Below, piece after piece: positions 1 to 12,085 of a stretch of DNA of 64,000 nucleotides. This DNA comes from Amphiura filiformis (Eukaryota > Echinodermata > Ophiuroidea > Amphilepidida > Amphiuridae), in contig NC_092646.1 in assembly GCF_039555335.1 (NCBI RefSeq), positions 26,403,780 to 26,467,779 on the forward strand, in the 5' to 3' direction. The first letter of the stretch is position 1, and each line of letters opens with the position of its first letter. A model generated the notes under the pieces. That model searched no databases, was not told the DNA's origin, and was given only the letters and a program-made list of their open reading frames with translations. The position numbers and the translations under genes are program-made.

Positions 1-462
1 TGTGTTTGAATATCAATATAATGATGTTACTCGCGAATGCACACTAAAACAGCAATTTCCAATTCTACCAGATCTATTTTCTATCTGTTGATCACGACGA
101 TGTCGATCCTCGTTGAGTACCAAGAGCAACCGCTGGTGGCGCATCTTATTGTGAATCGAGAATTGCCGTATGAAATTGACGTCCGCATTCAGTATCGCCT
201 GGTATCGCGTCCAATGCCGGTGAAGTAGGTGTGAGGCTCATTCTGACGAGCTCGGAATGTGTACAAGTGGCGAATCGATATAGAGCACGGGGGAGGGGTA
301 AGCAATCGATTTGAAAATTGCCGAAATGGCTCCCCCATCAGGTCTGGTGCTCAATCATGATCTTCCTCCCCTCAAACGGTCCGCCACGCTACGCTATACT
401 TTGTGCAAATACTTAATATTTCATGCTTTTCGTTTTTTGTGTGTGTTGTCTTTCCATTTCAG
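1..462. other. Left-edge sequence upstream of the first recognised TRPM exon
   Basis: This should lie between, or contain, the upstream exons of the TRPM-like gene. I could not place any with confidence. An ORF at 37-228 contains the peptide PLVAH, faintly like the pre-S1 region of TRPM channels, but it ends at a stop and has no convincing donor. A good donor word (GGG|GTAAGC) lies at 297/298, but the exon it would close does not reach the required phase without a stop. The stretch is treated as unassigned. Confidence 0.3.
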
Positions 463-523
463 ATTTTGTGTCAAATTCATGGACTTTGTTCAGGCTCCTC
501 GAGTCGCATTCTGCCAGTACTTG
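463..523 (+). CDS. TRPM-like cation channel, exon a (pre-S1 linker)
   Basis: Small exon with acceptor TTTCCATTTCAG ending at 462 and donor TTG|GTAGGT at 523/524. One base completes a codon from the previous exon, which is not found, and the exon then encodes 20 residues and ends in phase 0. The peptide FMDFVQAPRVAFCQYL matches the conserved TRPM stretch just before the first membrane helix (pattern F-x2-F-x2-AP-x-V-x-F-x3-L), and it joins in frame to the S1 helix in the next exon. This is the leftmost exon I can support. The large N-terminal TRPM homology regions must lie outside the window. Confidence 0.75.
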
Positions 524-675
524 GTAGGTTCCAAGCACACGTTCAATACAGTTTACCTTCAGACGTACGTGATAATACGTGTATGACATAATTACCACGA
601 TTACAGAGATCTTGGTTTCAACCCTCTCTTAATTTCCAATCATTGCATTGCTCTTTGAAACACTTTAAATGTCAA

Positions 676-838
676 AAATATCATTTATAATAATTTGTCA
701 TAAATTTGTATTATATCCTGAATTTCAAAAAAAAAATCAAAATTATTTGATATCAGAAGGACATTTTTCGTTTTCAAAATGCAATTTTGATGTGTCCTAT
801 GTGCTCTCGGGTCCCACAAAAATACTGTGCAAACGTAA
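676..838 (-). repeat. Half copy of a TA-flanked foldback element family
   Basis: Similar to the right half of the foldback element at 62,425-63,086, with shared words such as TTGATATCAGA, GACATT and GTCCCACAAAAA. Only one arm is present here, in the intron just before the S1-S2 exon, so this is a truncated or solo arm. Confidence 0.6.
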
Positions 839-868
839 CGGTTTATTTCTGTTCTTTTTTGTATCCAG

Positions 869-1003
869 ATGTTCTATCTATTGTTTCTGGCTTTGTTCTC
901 ATACATGATGTTATCTGATCAGTTAGCAAGCCGTTGGCCGCAAGAAGTGGAATATGTATTGATGGTTTGGGTTGCAACATTCATTGCTGAAGAAATCCGC
1001 GAG
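869..1003 (+). CDS. TRPM-like cation channel, exon b (S1 and S2)
   Basis: Acceptor TTTTTTGTATCCAG ends at 868 and donor GAG|GTACTG lies at 1003/1004. The exon is exactly 45 codons in phase 0. It encodes the S1 helix (FYLLFLALFSYMML), a short extracellular loop, and the S2 helix ending in WVATFIAEEIRE. The EE(I/M)R motif after S2 is typical of TRPM channels. It is in frame with the exons at 463-523 and 1866-2093. The ATG at its first base is an internal methionine, not a start. Confidence 0.9.
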
Positions 1004-1174
1004 GTACTGAAAACCTTCATTTTTAGTATCATAAGAAAACCCCAATATTATATGACTCAAAAGCTTAAAATTATGTAAGATGCGATGTGGGAAAACGTTT
1101 CTAATATTCATGCACTTTTCCAGGGGTCGATGTCTCTCATGTCCTTTAGAGACTGGAATCAGTTTTTCAGAATG

Positions 1175-1252
1175 GTCGACTGCAGATCCGTCGAATCAAC
1201 GCTTTTTCAATGGGAAATGAACTTTGCTGTCACCGACGGATCTGCACTCGAC
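1175..1252. repeat. 19-bp inverted repeat in TRPM intron
   Basis: 1175-1193 (core GCAGATCCGTCG) and 1234-1252 (CGACGGATCTGC) are inverted copies with one mismatch and a 40-base spacer. The surrounding 1085-1722 has several short open frames, but none has a recognisable domain or fits between the two flanking TRPM exons, which already join directly in frame. It is probably a piece of an unidentified repeat. Confidence 0.5.
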
Positions 1253-1865
1253 AGCTGTTTTTCTCGTTTACGCGTTAGATCAAATATTGCACCGTTTTAG
1301 GAGCAAGACGCAAGTCTTATGCAATGGCATTTCCTGAAGAACGTTAAGTTTGTAGAAATTGGACTCAGTGTGCCAGCTTGGCGAAGAGAGCCGTAACTGT
1401 CTCATAGTATGGGTCGTTGTCGAGTTCCTACGGGAAGATCATTTAAAACAGACCCAAGTTTGAACATGCAGACGGGTGAAGTGCTACACAACAATCTAAA
1501 ACACAAGCTTGAATGGTATCCTGTAAAACCTCTTCTAGAAGCATCTCTGCTTATAGACGAGTACCTCCGACAAAACCAGGGCAAAACGTTAGAATGAAGC
1601 GCACCCTCTACAAATTATTTGCACGTTTAGAAGCAGAGGTGCTTTTAGATGCAGTTTTACGGTTTTTATTGTATGTTGGATACTTTTGGTGCATTGTTGG
1701 ATATGGACACTACATTTCCTAATCGTCAAAGTTATATCAGTTAGTTTGAGTTTAGAAAATTGTTTAATAAATAGTATTTTAAGTTCCCTAAGATAGGGAA
1801 GACCATCGCGTTGTAAAATTAAGTTTTACGAAAAGAGCCATGGTTTCAACTATGTCTTTCTGCAG

Positions 1866-2093
1866 ATGATTGCCCACTCACCGAAAAGATACTTCAGAGT
1901 GCCATGGAATTGGAATGACATCTTCAATCTCACTCTGTTCACCGTTGGTATGATACTTCGTCTCACAGCATTCGGCAGGAATGAGGCTAGGATCATCTTA
2001 GCTTTCAGTCTCTTTGGGTTTTACTTCCGATTGCTGCACGAGCTTACACCGTTTAAATTTACAGGACCGAAAGTGCTAATGGTTGGACAAATG
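1866..2093 (+). CDS. TRPM-like cation channel, exon c (S3 and S4)
   Basis: Acceptor CTTTCTGCAG ends at 1865 and donor ATG|GTATGT lies at 2093/2094. The exon is 76 codons, phase 0 at both ends. It encodes WNWNDIFNLTLFTVGMILRL (S3, compare the FWN-x-LD motif in TRPM2), then RIILAFSLFGFYFRLLHEL (S4), then TGPKVLMVGQM, which matches the TLGPKIIIVKRM junction before S5 in TRPM2. S4 carries few basic residues, as expected for a weakly voltage-dependent TRPM channel. The first codon is the next residue after EEIRE of the preceding exon. Confidence 0.92.
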
Positions 2094-2619
2094 GTATGTA
2101 TGGTCATGTTCCGGCTATTAATTATAGAATAAAGGTAAGTAAAACAACGAGGCGAAGCCGAGTTGTTTTACGCCAAAAATAATGATTTCGCCCGTGTTAT
2201 ATGAGACGATAGATGCACGACAGCAGTTAAAAACAATACCTTTATTCTTATTCTTAAACACTTCAATTCAAATTGAAATATCATAAGTATTACAAATTTT
2301 AATCAAATTAAATCCTATATTTTACAAGGAACTACCTAGGGCTTAAAATCGATCAGTCCCGTTGTTGCTATGCGTCTCCGATTGGTTCAAATAGCGAGTA
2401 CGAGTATCGCGTTGATTGAAACCAGTGGCTAAAACCAATACCTTTATTTCTCTTCGGAAAGGGGAACAAGAACATGCTTATTATTACAATTGCTTAGGAT
2501 ATCGACACCCTTACGACCAAAAATCATATTCTTTTTCTACTCTTTCATGCTTCTAAATGTGTATGGATAAAGAACTACTCCCTACTAGAACTAGTAATAA
2601 AAGTAAAATTTAAATATTT

Positions 2620-3000
2620 GGCCACTTTTGGAAATTAGGGTGTTTTTCGTATACTGTGACAATCAAGCCCAAAGACTTGTACATGTTTCATTCTTAGCCA
2701 ACGATTTAATTAAACACAAAAAAAAGTGAAAATTAGAGCATAATTTCAGCATATACTCAAGATTTTGAATGCTTAGACTTGTTCCAAGTGTGATTTTTAT
2801 GACTCAATTGTCAGAAAACATGCCAAAAGTGTATGTTTTTGGCTCTTTTTTCAAGAAAATAGTAAAATAGTGAACGTTTTCTTTTATCTCCAGTTAGGAC
2901 TAAGTGAATGATTAGGATTGAGCTGTTTCATTTGGCAGAACTTGATAATATTTTTTTTATCCCAAAAAATTAGTGCTGTATTTTTTGGAATGCTGAGTAG
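2620..3000 (+). repeat. Dispersed repeat, also at 21,137-21,350 and 23,240-23,575
   Basis: Shares several ordered blocks with the two other loci: a ...TTTGGCCA...TGACAATCA...AAAGACT block, a TTTTGAATGCT...TGTCAGAAAACAT block, and an ATTAGGATTGAGCT...TAGTGCTGTAT block. No coding capacity is seen. Here all blocks are collinear in one intron. At 21.1-23.6 kb they are rearranged around the 89-bp satellite element. Confidence 0.6.
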
Positions 3001-3105
3001 TGATCACCGAGGCCAATCCCGAAAAATCAAGGCAAATGTTTCCACGGGAACTGTTACAGACCCTTTCACATTTTAAAGAGATTTTTTGTGACATTGCTTT
3101 TCTAG

Positions 3106-3280
3106 ATACTTGACGTGCTTGTAATACTTACCATTATGATCATTCTGCTCCTCGCCTATGGAATGTCAACAACTGCAATCCTGTATCCGCATACCTCTGA
3201 TCCGGTGTCTCTCGTCACATCCATCATATATCGGCCATACTTTCAAATCTATGGGGAACTTGCCCTCGACAGTATCGATG
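3106..3280 (+). CDS. TRPM-like cation channel, exon d (S5, pore helix and selectivity filter)
   Basis: Acceptor TTGCTTTTCTAG ends at 3105 and donor ATG|GTAAGT lies at 3280/3281. It enters in phase 0 and leaves with one base of the next codon. It encodes S5 (VILTIMIILLLAYGMSTTAIL) and the pore region RPYFQIYGELALDSID. The filter reads YGE where human TRPM2 has FGQ; TRPM1/3/6/7 have FGE. The following acidic D-x2-D is the position that binds permeating cations in TRPMs. From family knowledge a glutamate in the filter favours divalent permeation; ion selectivity here is inference. Confidence 0.92.
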
Positions 3281-3833
3281 GTAAGTAACGAAATGCAGGA
3301 AACGCATAATTGACTTCCGCGTACCGACGAATGCCAAATCACTATAAACCGCAGCTACATAAACCTGTGAAATGTCATACGCGATTCATTTTACCTAACT
3401 CGTCGTGATTTCTGCATACCGTTGAATGGCAAATTACTATAAACCGTGCATAACCTTTGAATTGTCGTGGGAGCACACCACTAAATTGAAATGCACGTAA
3501 AAATAAAAAATACTCTTAGAAAAAATGGTTTTAATATAGGACCTCCATATTATACAGGACGGCTCACGAGAAAGGGGTTTCCAGCGGAGCCCTGAAATAT
3601 GTGTCATGCAGGTGTGTGTTGGTTTGGGATAGAGGTTCATATGCATAAGTTCGCTCTGCGACATGTTATGTATATGTCGCTTTCCACGGCAAATCATCTG
3701 TAATTTGTCTTCCGCACTGTTCTGTCTACCCACCACACAAAAATCTCAAGTCTGATATCGTCAGACGTCAAAATAGACTAAATCATAAATCTCAATAAAA
3801 TTGTTCATCTTAACCAGAGTGAAACCGCCTTGA

Positions 3834-4227
3834 CAGGGCCGTTCCTAGGGATTTTGCCGCCCTAGGCAAAGCCTCTCCCTCCCCGAGCATACCACCAAAA
3901 AGCGTTAATCATTTTTTTTTCAGTGGCGGAGCTAGGGTTTTACCACTAATTAATTTGGGTTATAATGATATTGAATATCGGTCTTAAATTGATATTGCAA
4001 AATAATGAACTTGTACAAACTGCGCAGGAAAATTTTGACTTTCAACACTTGGAGGGGCGCAGAATCGATCCTGAATTGGTCAATTCGGCGTTCCCTACGG
4101 GAGGCGCTGTCATTTTTTCTTCACTTTTCTTTCTCCATTTCCGTTTTTTTTTTTCCCTTTTTGCGCCCCTCTACATTTGCCGCCCTAGGCGACCGCCTTA
4201 CCTGGCCTAATGGTCGGAACGGCCCTG
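3834..4227. mobile_element. hAT-type miniature element, 394 bp
   Basis: Terminal inverted repeats begin CAGGGCCGTTCC and end in the reverse complement GGAACGGCCCTG. The element is flanked by a perfect 8-bp target-site duplication, CGCCTTGA (3826-3833 and 4228-4235). An 8-bp duplication with CAG...CTG ends is the hAT signature. It has no transposase, so it is non-autonomous. A second CAGTGGCGGAGCTAGGG end-like sequence at 3923 suggests an older nested insertion. Confidence 0.9.
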
Positions 4228-4514
4228 CGCCTTGAGCATTGAGAGATGAGAGAGTAATCTATTCGTATCAAAAATGTAATGCACAATCACAGGAGGGTGA
4301 AAGTGCATAGGAACAATGCCGGAAACTACGTCACGCTATTGTTCGACCTTACGACCTAGGCTACATCATTTTTAACGCATGCGTGTTCGTCAATACAGCT
4401 TTAGACTCCTCCACCTTCGCAACACGGTACGTGGAGTGACTGGAATCACACTGACGGCGGAGGAGAATACTAGCTGGTCAAACAGTTTAATTCTATCAAG
4501 CATATAATACCTGA

Positions 4515-5139
4515 ACAATTGAATATATGAATACAAAAGCCACCTAAGTCCATACTTTGGCCAAATTGAGTTAAGCATGGGAAATTGTTGCTATACATAG
4601 GCCTGTCATATGCATGAAAGAACAACTCAAATTCATTCTCTGTGTCTATTGGGCATGTGAAAAATAGCATGTATGAAAGAATCACCCAATTCCATGATTT
4701 GAGTAACACATTGATTGAAATCCAGTATGTATAAAAGTCCACTTGTAACACATTCATTGCTAGAGAATGACTTTTGAACAAAAATGGGTTTAATAAAGGA
4801 AAGTGTGTGGTTTATATTACATGGCAGAATGCTTATCAACATTATACATACCTGTGTGCTTTATTTTGTATTATCTTACTAGTGGTAATCTCATTCTAAC
4901 ATTGTTGTCTTTGTATATGATTCAAAAACCACCTAAGTCCAAAATTTAAAATGAACCCCACGAAGTCCCTGAAATGCTAATCGTCATACCTAATACAGGT
5001 TAATCCACTCATTTGCACGTAAAACTTACCATATTGACCAGGTAAATCTAACTGAAGGAATTAAAATGATACATGGTTTTTTCTCTCAAAATAACTTCGC
5101 ATGGACTTAAGTGGCTTTTGTATTCATGTATTCAATTGT
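4515..5139. mobile_element. Foldback miniature element with ~39-bp inverted ends
   Basis: 4515-4553 (word AATACAAAAGCCACCTAAGT) is the inverted, slightly diverged copy of 5101-5139. No clear target duplication and no coding sequence. A partial internal copy of the end motif is at about 4922. It lies in the intron between the S5/pore and S6 exons of the TRPM gene. Confidence 0.7.
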
Positions 5140-8100
5140 AAAAGGGACGCAGGGTTGAGCGCTGGCTTACCCTTTTTTTTTTTTAAATGATGGCCGAGCG
5201 GATTTGCCAAATTAATTGGAGCAGCGCCACCCCTCCTTTTAGGGTAAAATATAAAAGTAGCGAAGACTGGTTTCTAAAAGCGCAGATTTATGCGAACAGA
5301 AATACTGCCACCATCAGGGTAAGTTGGTGTGGCAGAACACACCGAGGTATCCGTCAAAGGAATCCTGGTCAGGCTTAAAAACACAATAAACAATGAATAT
5401 TATTATTTGTTAACAAGTTTTATTAAATGTTCTTACTCTACAAAATGCATCTTAATCTACTACATGAATAACAGTTTATGTCACAAATGGCTTACCATAC
5501 TTGACTGAAAGGAATGATTTAGTTTACAATGCACAGCTGTTTAATTAAACAATTAGCAACAGTGTGTTTTATCTGCTGTGTTATGACGCAAATGGCATAC
5601 CATACCTGTATTATGACCCAAATGGCCTGCCATACCTTTTTATGATTAAACGCATTACATCATTTTACATAAAGTTTCACAATTTACATAAACAAAGAAT
5701 ACTTTTTTATCAAGGTACCTTTTTTTAGGATTCATCAAAGTACCTGACACATGTAAATACATTATAAACAAAGGTCACTGTACTATTAACTTCATGCACA
5801 AACTATTTGAAATGCCAAACCTCACAATTGATTTTTACCTTACTCCTATACTCAATATGGCTTCGACTACAACTGTACTTCTCGTTTCCCAATATTCTCG
5901 CACCTTTCCTTTAATAATTTTACCCGCAACACCTGGGCCTAAACTATTTTAATGGTCTCACCCGGAAGTTGGCAAAAATGCGTGAGTCGAACCATGTTTA
6001 ATGTCACACCTGAAAGTTAATTAAAACACGTAGGTTGAATCATTTTTAATGGTCACATGACCCGAAAGTTTGCCGAACACATGAATCAAACCATTTTTCA
6101 CTTATTAAATCCGTACCCGCGATAACTGTTTTAATCCACAATCCCATGCAATACATTTACATTACGACTCTTTCACGTACATGTAAAATCTTTTAATACC
6201 ACACAATCCATTATGACTCTAACACTGTACACAATGTTAACTCGCAATTTGAGCGCCTCAAACCCTCGCGTCTCTAAACTCTCACTAAAGCCCTCTCACA
6301 ACTCGTCTAATCTGCAACTCCTAAATGCATAAGCCACAAAAGCGCAATTGCCAACATTAATATTACATTTTACAATTATTTCACAAAAATGACATGAATG
6401 CACACTGCAAGCATTATTTTTGAAACCATATTACGCCTACACACTGAACATGTGTTTAGTGAATGTCCTCATGGTAATCTATGTTGCGCACCACCTTCGG
6501 GAGTTGATGCTGGGAACAACATCAACACATTCTGCACCACTGCGCAGATTTCCACTTGAAAGACAATCTTTTTAATATAACACAAGCTTTTTATACACAC
6601 TTGTACAATATTTCAACAATGGCTGCATCATTCATCACATTTTTAATGATCTATTTTTGTCACACACCAATCATCAATTTCAATGCTAATTTTGTCAGCA
6701 ATGGCTTGCCATGACCAAGTTATAAATACACAATTGTATTTACCAGTGTTTTGCCAAAGTACACAACATGGTTTCTTACTTGTACACAAGTTATTTACAA
6801 AGCATGAATACACATTTTATCAACACATTTTTATAGGCCTACAAATCTTGAATCAAATGGTGCACTAATATACCTCTACACAAAGCATTTAGCCAAACCT
6901 GAAATATGATTACGCAATCAGCATGCAAAAATTTGGTAAATTATGCAACTACATGTTATTTAAAGTCACACATTATTTCAACCTGACCTACTTTTTCGCA
7001 AAGTGCACAAAATCTGAACCATGCTCACAATCGCAATTATGACGCTTTTGGCGCACCATACTTTAGCTATAAAATGTCAATCAACATGATGAAATAGCTT
7101 CAAATCTCTATTTACACAAAGGTCAACTTTCTGTACACAAAATGTCATGACAATTCCCAATCATCTGTGCTGCTTGTTTTACAAAACATAATATTTTAAC
7201 CCAATTTACTTTCCACAAGGTTTTGACCCAATCCCAGCCAAACAATGACCTGAACTTGAACTCTGACCCAATTTTAGATATTTTGACTCTCAAAACAATG
7301 TCCAAAACAAATACAACCCAAAACATTGCACAAAACACATCCCAATTTGGCAAACATTTGTTTAACTCATCCCCCCCTCAAGAAGCACAAATTGTTTGTT
7401 TACATTTAGATATGCATATCAAAAATCATAAACTCACATTAAAAATATACACACAATGTCCAATGTCGTCGCCTGTTGATGATGCTTGTCTGCCGTTGTC
7501 GCGAGTGCACTTTCGAAGAAATTAATAAATCCATGCGATGGAAGAAAACGGCGTCTTCGCTAAATCACTTGAAAATATCATGTCCATTGCATACGTCATG
7601 AGCTGCCAAAACTCCATTGAAGATATAACCTCAATCTAGGCGATAATATCCACTCAAATAATGCGAATCTTCCCCCATTTCTCAGCATACCACGAAGTAA
7701 AATGTCGTCACAATTTATAACTCGTCAACTGGGTAAATTTGCATTGTCCATTTGCTGCTGTCAATTTTGCTCTGTCTTGTACACACGAAAATATTGTCAC
7801 AGTAATCTCCATCTCTTCCAAATTCTCGTCTTACTCCTCCAGAAAAACATACAAAAGTAATATTATCTGTCCATTTGTCGAAATATTGTCTTCTCTCGTC
7901 GCTTTCTACTCGCCTATCCATCACGTAACACGGTCCGCACACAGTCGTTGTCAGTCTTTCGGTCTCGTCTGACAAGTTTTCCAAATCGCCCAGCTCAAGA
8001 CCCACGCCAAAGTTTGGATCAGCTGACCTCCGTCCAATCAGCGTCCGCGATTTCCAAATCCTCACAAAGGCCGAAGCCGCTTCCTGACTAACGTCGTCTA

Positions 8101-8224
8101 TACACACCCAATACAATGCAGAACTTTACAATAACAACTTAAGTGTGGTACAAAAAATACCTTGATGTGGCCGCAAAACACGTGATTATTTGGCTTGCAA
8201 AATAATGGAAAAACAAGCTATTTA
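5140..8224. other. AT-rich intronic sequence without recognised genes
   Basis: No host exon is recognised. 5458-5555 is a diverged duplicate of 51,628-51,725 (shared word CACAGCTGTTTAATTAAACA). The stretch 7,460-8,125 is richer in GC and CpG and holds a 133-codon minus-strand open frame (7715-8116). That frame has no ATG start and no recognised domain, so I do not call it a gene. Confidence 0.5.
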
Positions 8225-8553
8225 GGGACGCACCATTAGATTCTCAGGGGGGCATGGGAGTTTGGGTCAGGCAGAATTTTTTTTTTCCGCCGCCGAAGGC
8301 GGCGGAATTTTTTTTTTTTCGCCTCCAAGAGCACCAAATTTGTTTTTCACCGCCTTCGGCGGTGAAGTTATTTTTTTCAATTTTAATGTACATTTTATAC
8401 AAAGTTGGGTGGGGAAATTTTTTTTTACTCATCAGTGAGGCAAAGTTTTTTTTTTTTCTCACTAGTGGGCAAAGTTTTTTTTTTTTTTCACTAGTGGGCA
8501 AAGTTTTTTTTTCAAAAACTCCCATGCCCCCCTGAAATCTAATGGTGCGCCCC
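8225..8553. mobile_element. Harbinger-type miniature element, 329 bp, TTA duplication
   Basis: Ends GGGACGCACCATTAGAT at left and the inverse ATCTAATGGTGCGCCCC at right, each flanked by TTA (8222-8224 and 8554-8556). The inverted ends extend about 38 bp. The inside is a series of T-runs with two GC-rich hairpins (CCGCCGCCGAAGGCGGCGG near 8288 and CACCGCCTTCGGCGGTG near 8348). The 3-bp TWA duplication points to PIF/Harbinger mobilisation. The long open frames on both strands come from the low-complexity T/A runs. Confidence 0.75.
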
Positions 8554-8989
8554 TTATAGAGGGGAAATCCCGTTACACAATCATCGTCATTTGATCTTTT
8601 TACTACAGAATATATTGTATACTCAAAATATAATTTTAAAATAGTAAACCGATTAACTTATATATTTGTGTACTATAAAATATAAGGACACGTGAATAAA
8701 ATCATGTAGAAGACAAAATGGCCGCTAATCCGCCTATTGTCTAGACCTAGGCTACATCTTCCGGTTTCGTCACGTGATTTCAGATGCCTATCCCGACATT
8801 CATTATTCCTGACAATCAGTAGCTGAAAAAAGAATAACACAAGGAATGAATACAGGGATAAGGCCACAAAAAGAAAATTGTTTGATTGGCAGATTGGCGT
8901 AACATAAAAAAAAAATAGGTAGGTAAGTCAGGATTTTTTTCTTTCTCTTTTTTTTTTTTTTTTTTTTTTAAGCAGCTGTAAATTGTAGT

Positions 8990-10800
8990 TGATAAAGGCC
9001 TGAGAAATTTCTTTCTTCCTTTTTAAAAACAATTTCATAAATAAATAAATAAATGAAAAAGATAGCCTTCAAGGTCAAATATGCTAGGAAGCTTCTCAGG
9101 AATCTGCAACCAGATCAAGCTACTGGTCCTGACGAAATTCCTTCAAGAGTCCTAAAAGAGTGCAGCGCAGAACTTGCAAGACCATCCAGCCTGCTGTTTC
9201 AGCTATGCTTCTCCAAGGGAGTTTTCCCAAGCCAATTGAAAACTGCATCTTTCATCCCTATTCACAAGAGAGATTCAAAGTCTAATCCAACTATGTACCG
9301 CCCCATCTCTCTGCTCTGCATCATTAGCAAGGTCTGTTGGAGGCTGTTGTACAGAACAACTCCAGAAGTACCTCCTTGGAAACCAACTGATTTCAGATAG
9401 ACAGTTTGGATTTAGGCCACAGCACAGCACAGCTGACATCCTCACCATTCTGACTGGTGGTCCAACTCCCTGGACAGAGGCAGCGAAGTGCGCCTCGGAT
9501 AGCCCTGGACATCAAAGGAGCATTTGACAAGGTCTGGCATAATGGCCTTTGCTCGAAACTCATGGCAAAAGGAGTATCCGGCAAGCTGCTCACTTGGATT
9601 AGGAGCTACCTGACAGATCGTTTCATCAAAGTTGTCCTATCTGGCCAGTCATCAAGTACTTCCTCCATCAATGAACCAGTTCCCCAGGGGTCAATATTGG
9701 GGCCACTTTTATTCTCTGTCTTCATTGATGACCTGGATGATGAGTGTGAAAACCTGCTATACCTCTATGCAAATGATCCCACCTTGTTTTGCGATATTAC
9801 ATCTAGAGGCAACCCTGAAGCTGTTACTGCTAGCCTAAACAGAGACTTGGAGAAAGTGAGGATCTGGGCACACAGATGAAAGGTGACCTTCGAGCCATCA
9901 AAATATAAGGCAGTGACAATATCAAGAAAGATGAATCCAACCAAGCTAGATCTTCTGTCTGGTACCACCAAACTGGCTGAGAAGGAGGAGCTGGAGATCT
10001 TGGGAGTCACAGTTGACAAGCTGACTTGGACAAAGCACATCTCCACCGTCTCATCCAGAGCAGGACAGATGTTGGGCGCTCTGAGGAGAGTTGCAAACAA
10101 ACTTAATGTGAGAGGCAGAGCAACCGTTTACATGGTCCAAGTTAGCAGTGTGATGGAATACGCCTCACTCTCTTGGATGAGTGCCAGCGCCACCGCTCTA
10201 GGATCATTAGACTCTATCCTGAGGAAGGCCCTTCGAATCATAGGTGTAACCGAAGATCAAGCGATTACAGAGCTGAACATCACATCTCTCCATCAAAGAC
10301 GTCAGGTTTCAGCAACAGTCCTCTACAAAATGCACACCAGCCTGTGTCAACCAGATCTGAAGGCATGCATTGCTACCAAAACCAGTTATTGTCAGAAGAG
10401 CTACCCGCTCCAGCTTGTCATGCTCTCACAGTAAAAGTTTCTATATATATATATATATATATATCTACTGGCAGGACCTTCATCCACACTGCAGTTCACG
10501 TTTGGAATAGCCTACCAGATGGAGTATTCAGAGACGTGACTGACAACGGCGCACGCGCACCATCCTTCAAGAGCAGAGTGCATAAGCATCTCATTACATT
10601 TCATGTGTCTGATGCTACTGTTCCCCTTCACTCTTGTTGTTTCTAACTTGCAGCAGTGAACCACTGATTGGCCCATGTGGTCTTTCATAGTGCCTAGGTG
10701 GCTGTATAAGTTCTTGACTTGTGTCACTCCTCATGTGCTATTGTTCACTCTAGCATTTAAAACAGCGTGTCTCACAGATAAAAAAAAAACATTAAAGGAA
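8990..10800 (+). pseudogene. 5'-truncated non-LTR retrotransposon, reverse transcriptase pseudogene
   Basis: Reverse transcriptase blocks in order: KATGPDEIP-like QPDQATGPDEIPSRVLKECS (from 9053), PISLLCIISKV, QFGFRPQHST in another frame near 9400, ALDIKGAFDKVWH (9457-9879 frame), VPQGSILGPLLFSVFIDDL, then ILGVTVDKLTWTKHI, and a C-terminal VWNSLPDGVFRD tail near 10,510. It is clearly dead: at least three frame changes, an in-frame TGA at 9877-9879, and YAND where the catalytic Y/F-A-D-D should be. A (TA)n run (10442-10464) disrupts the 3' part. It ends in A-rich sequence at 10,781-10,806. The type is Jockey/CR1-like. No endonuclease domain remains. It sits in a TRPM intron, 116 bp before the S6 exon. 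Confidence 0.88.
10442..10464. repeat. (TA)n microsatellite inside the LINE pseudogene
   Basis: Eleven to twelve TA units that interrupt the C-terminal coding part of the retrotransposon. The reading frame differs on the two sides. Confidence 0.9.
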
Positions 10801-10915
10801 AAAAAACCAGTAAAAAACCGCTTGCCGCATTAATATGTTTACAACTGGGAAAGGGCTTTGAGACAAACTATCAAATTAAGAATAAGATGGTCTAATTATG
10901 GATGTTTTTATTTAG

Positions 10916-11075
10916 TCACGGCAGATGATGGTGGTTGTACAACCAATGAGACAGCGATACAACTTGATGGAGCTATGCGATGTCCTGAGCACGTTGGATG
11001 GGGAGTGTTCTGTCTTGCTCTTTGGATGATTTTAAGTAACGCGCTGCTTCTGAACCTTCTTATTGCTATGTTCAG
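10916..11075 (+). CDS. TRPM-like cation channel, exon e (outer pore loop and S6)
   Basis: Acceptor TTTTTATTTAG ends at 10915 and donor TTCAG|GTAATG lies at 11075/11076. Two bases complete the codon left by exon d, so the phases agree across a 7.6-kb intron. It encodes the turret TADDGGCTTNETAIQ, with two cysteines in the exon (GGC and MRC) that could form the conserved TRPM pore-loop disulfide and an NET glycosylation sequon. The S6 helix then ends in LLNLLIAMF, the most conserved TRPM S6 motif. The exon leaves with two bases of the next codon. Confidence 0.93.
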
Positions 11076-11821
11076 GTAATGACGATTTATCTTGCTTATC
11101 GGGTTTTCAGTTTAAAAAGCATGCCCTAGTAAGAATTTAACTGAATAAAAAACCGCAAAATTTTGAGGTTACGGATTCCCCCTTGTGTTTCGCTAAAAAA
11201 ATTTCATTGATTTCTGAAGTTATTGTTTCCTCCTGCAAATAAATCGTGTTCCTCTTAAGTCCATCACCCCGCTCCTCCTAGCCTTGTTCAAGGCCTTCTA
11301 CAATTTCCTCCCTGCTTGAACTATTTTTGGGCTCGCGAAGTCAGTGAGCAGGTGAGGGCCACAGATTACGGCTATTAATGACCGTGCGTATGCTGACAAA
11401 TCGAATTTGGGCTAGTACGGGCTCGTAGGCTCAACCCGAGTTCGATCGTTCAACTTACGCATGATTATATAGTAGCCGCAATCTGTGCCCTCATATCATG
11501 GACTTGGCGAGCCCCAAAAGCAGTGCAGATTATAGAAACTAGGATTAAAGTGCTGGTCATGAGGGAGGAAACTTACAAAAAACCTTGAACAAGGCTACGC
11601 TCCTCCTGGCATAAATAGTGATGGGACCGGTCTCTTGGTACGATATGGGCGCGGTCCGTTTTAATGCAATACCGTACCATAGAATCCCACTTACATAGAT
11701 ACTTATGTGCCTCTAAAATGAGTGATTTGTTTGCGAAAGACACGACATGCAGACACCTTCCACAAAAAACGTAACAATAGATTAGTCTTGCAATAATACA
11801 ATGTTTGCAGTACAGCCGCCT

Positions 11822-12085
11822 CAGTGACGTACCGTGGCCGCCCAAACCTGGGGGGGGGCTGAAAAAATTAAATTTTGCCGCCCTTCCTCAACAGCCCGAA
11901 AAGGTTGACCCAATTTTTTTCTCGGTCGTTTGAAAAAGTGAAGAGCAAAAAATTTTATGCTTTATCAAATTTTTCCGCCCTTTTTTATTTACTAATTCTT
12001 TTTGCCGACCCCTTCGTTTTTGCCGCCCCTTCTTCCGCCGCCCCTTCATTTTGGCCGCTGGCGCCACCAAAGCCCCCCCCCTTTA
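11822..12085. repeat. Degenerate hAT-like repeat (CAGTGACGTACCGTGG end)
   Basis: Starts with a CAGTGNCGTA-type end and has G-run/C-run flanks, but no clean right end or target duplication. The inside (CCTCAACAGCCCGAAAAGG...GACCCAATTTTTTT) recurs at 16,520-16,580 and inverted at 14,870-14,935, so the family has at least three copies in this gene region. Confidence 0.5.

Noticed and set aside
1409..1722. Open frames between the TRPM S2 and S3 exons
   Set aside because: The flanking exons already join in phase 0 directly, and the peptides match no TRPM segment.
7715..8116. 133-codon minus-strand open frame in a GC-richer patch
   Set aside because: Starts from TTG with a stop four codons further upstream and no ATG near its start; no domain recognised and no splice context. 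Worth a protein search, but not supported as a gene.
8244..8535. 93-codon frames on both strands with GVF/GVW starts
   Set aside because: They fall entirely in the inverted-repeat, T-rich Harbinger-type miniature element.
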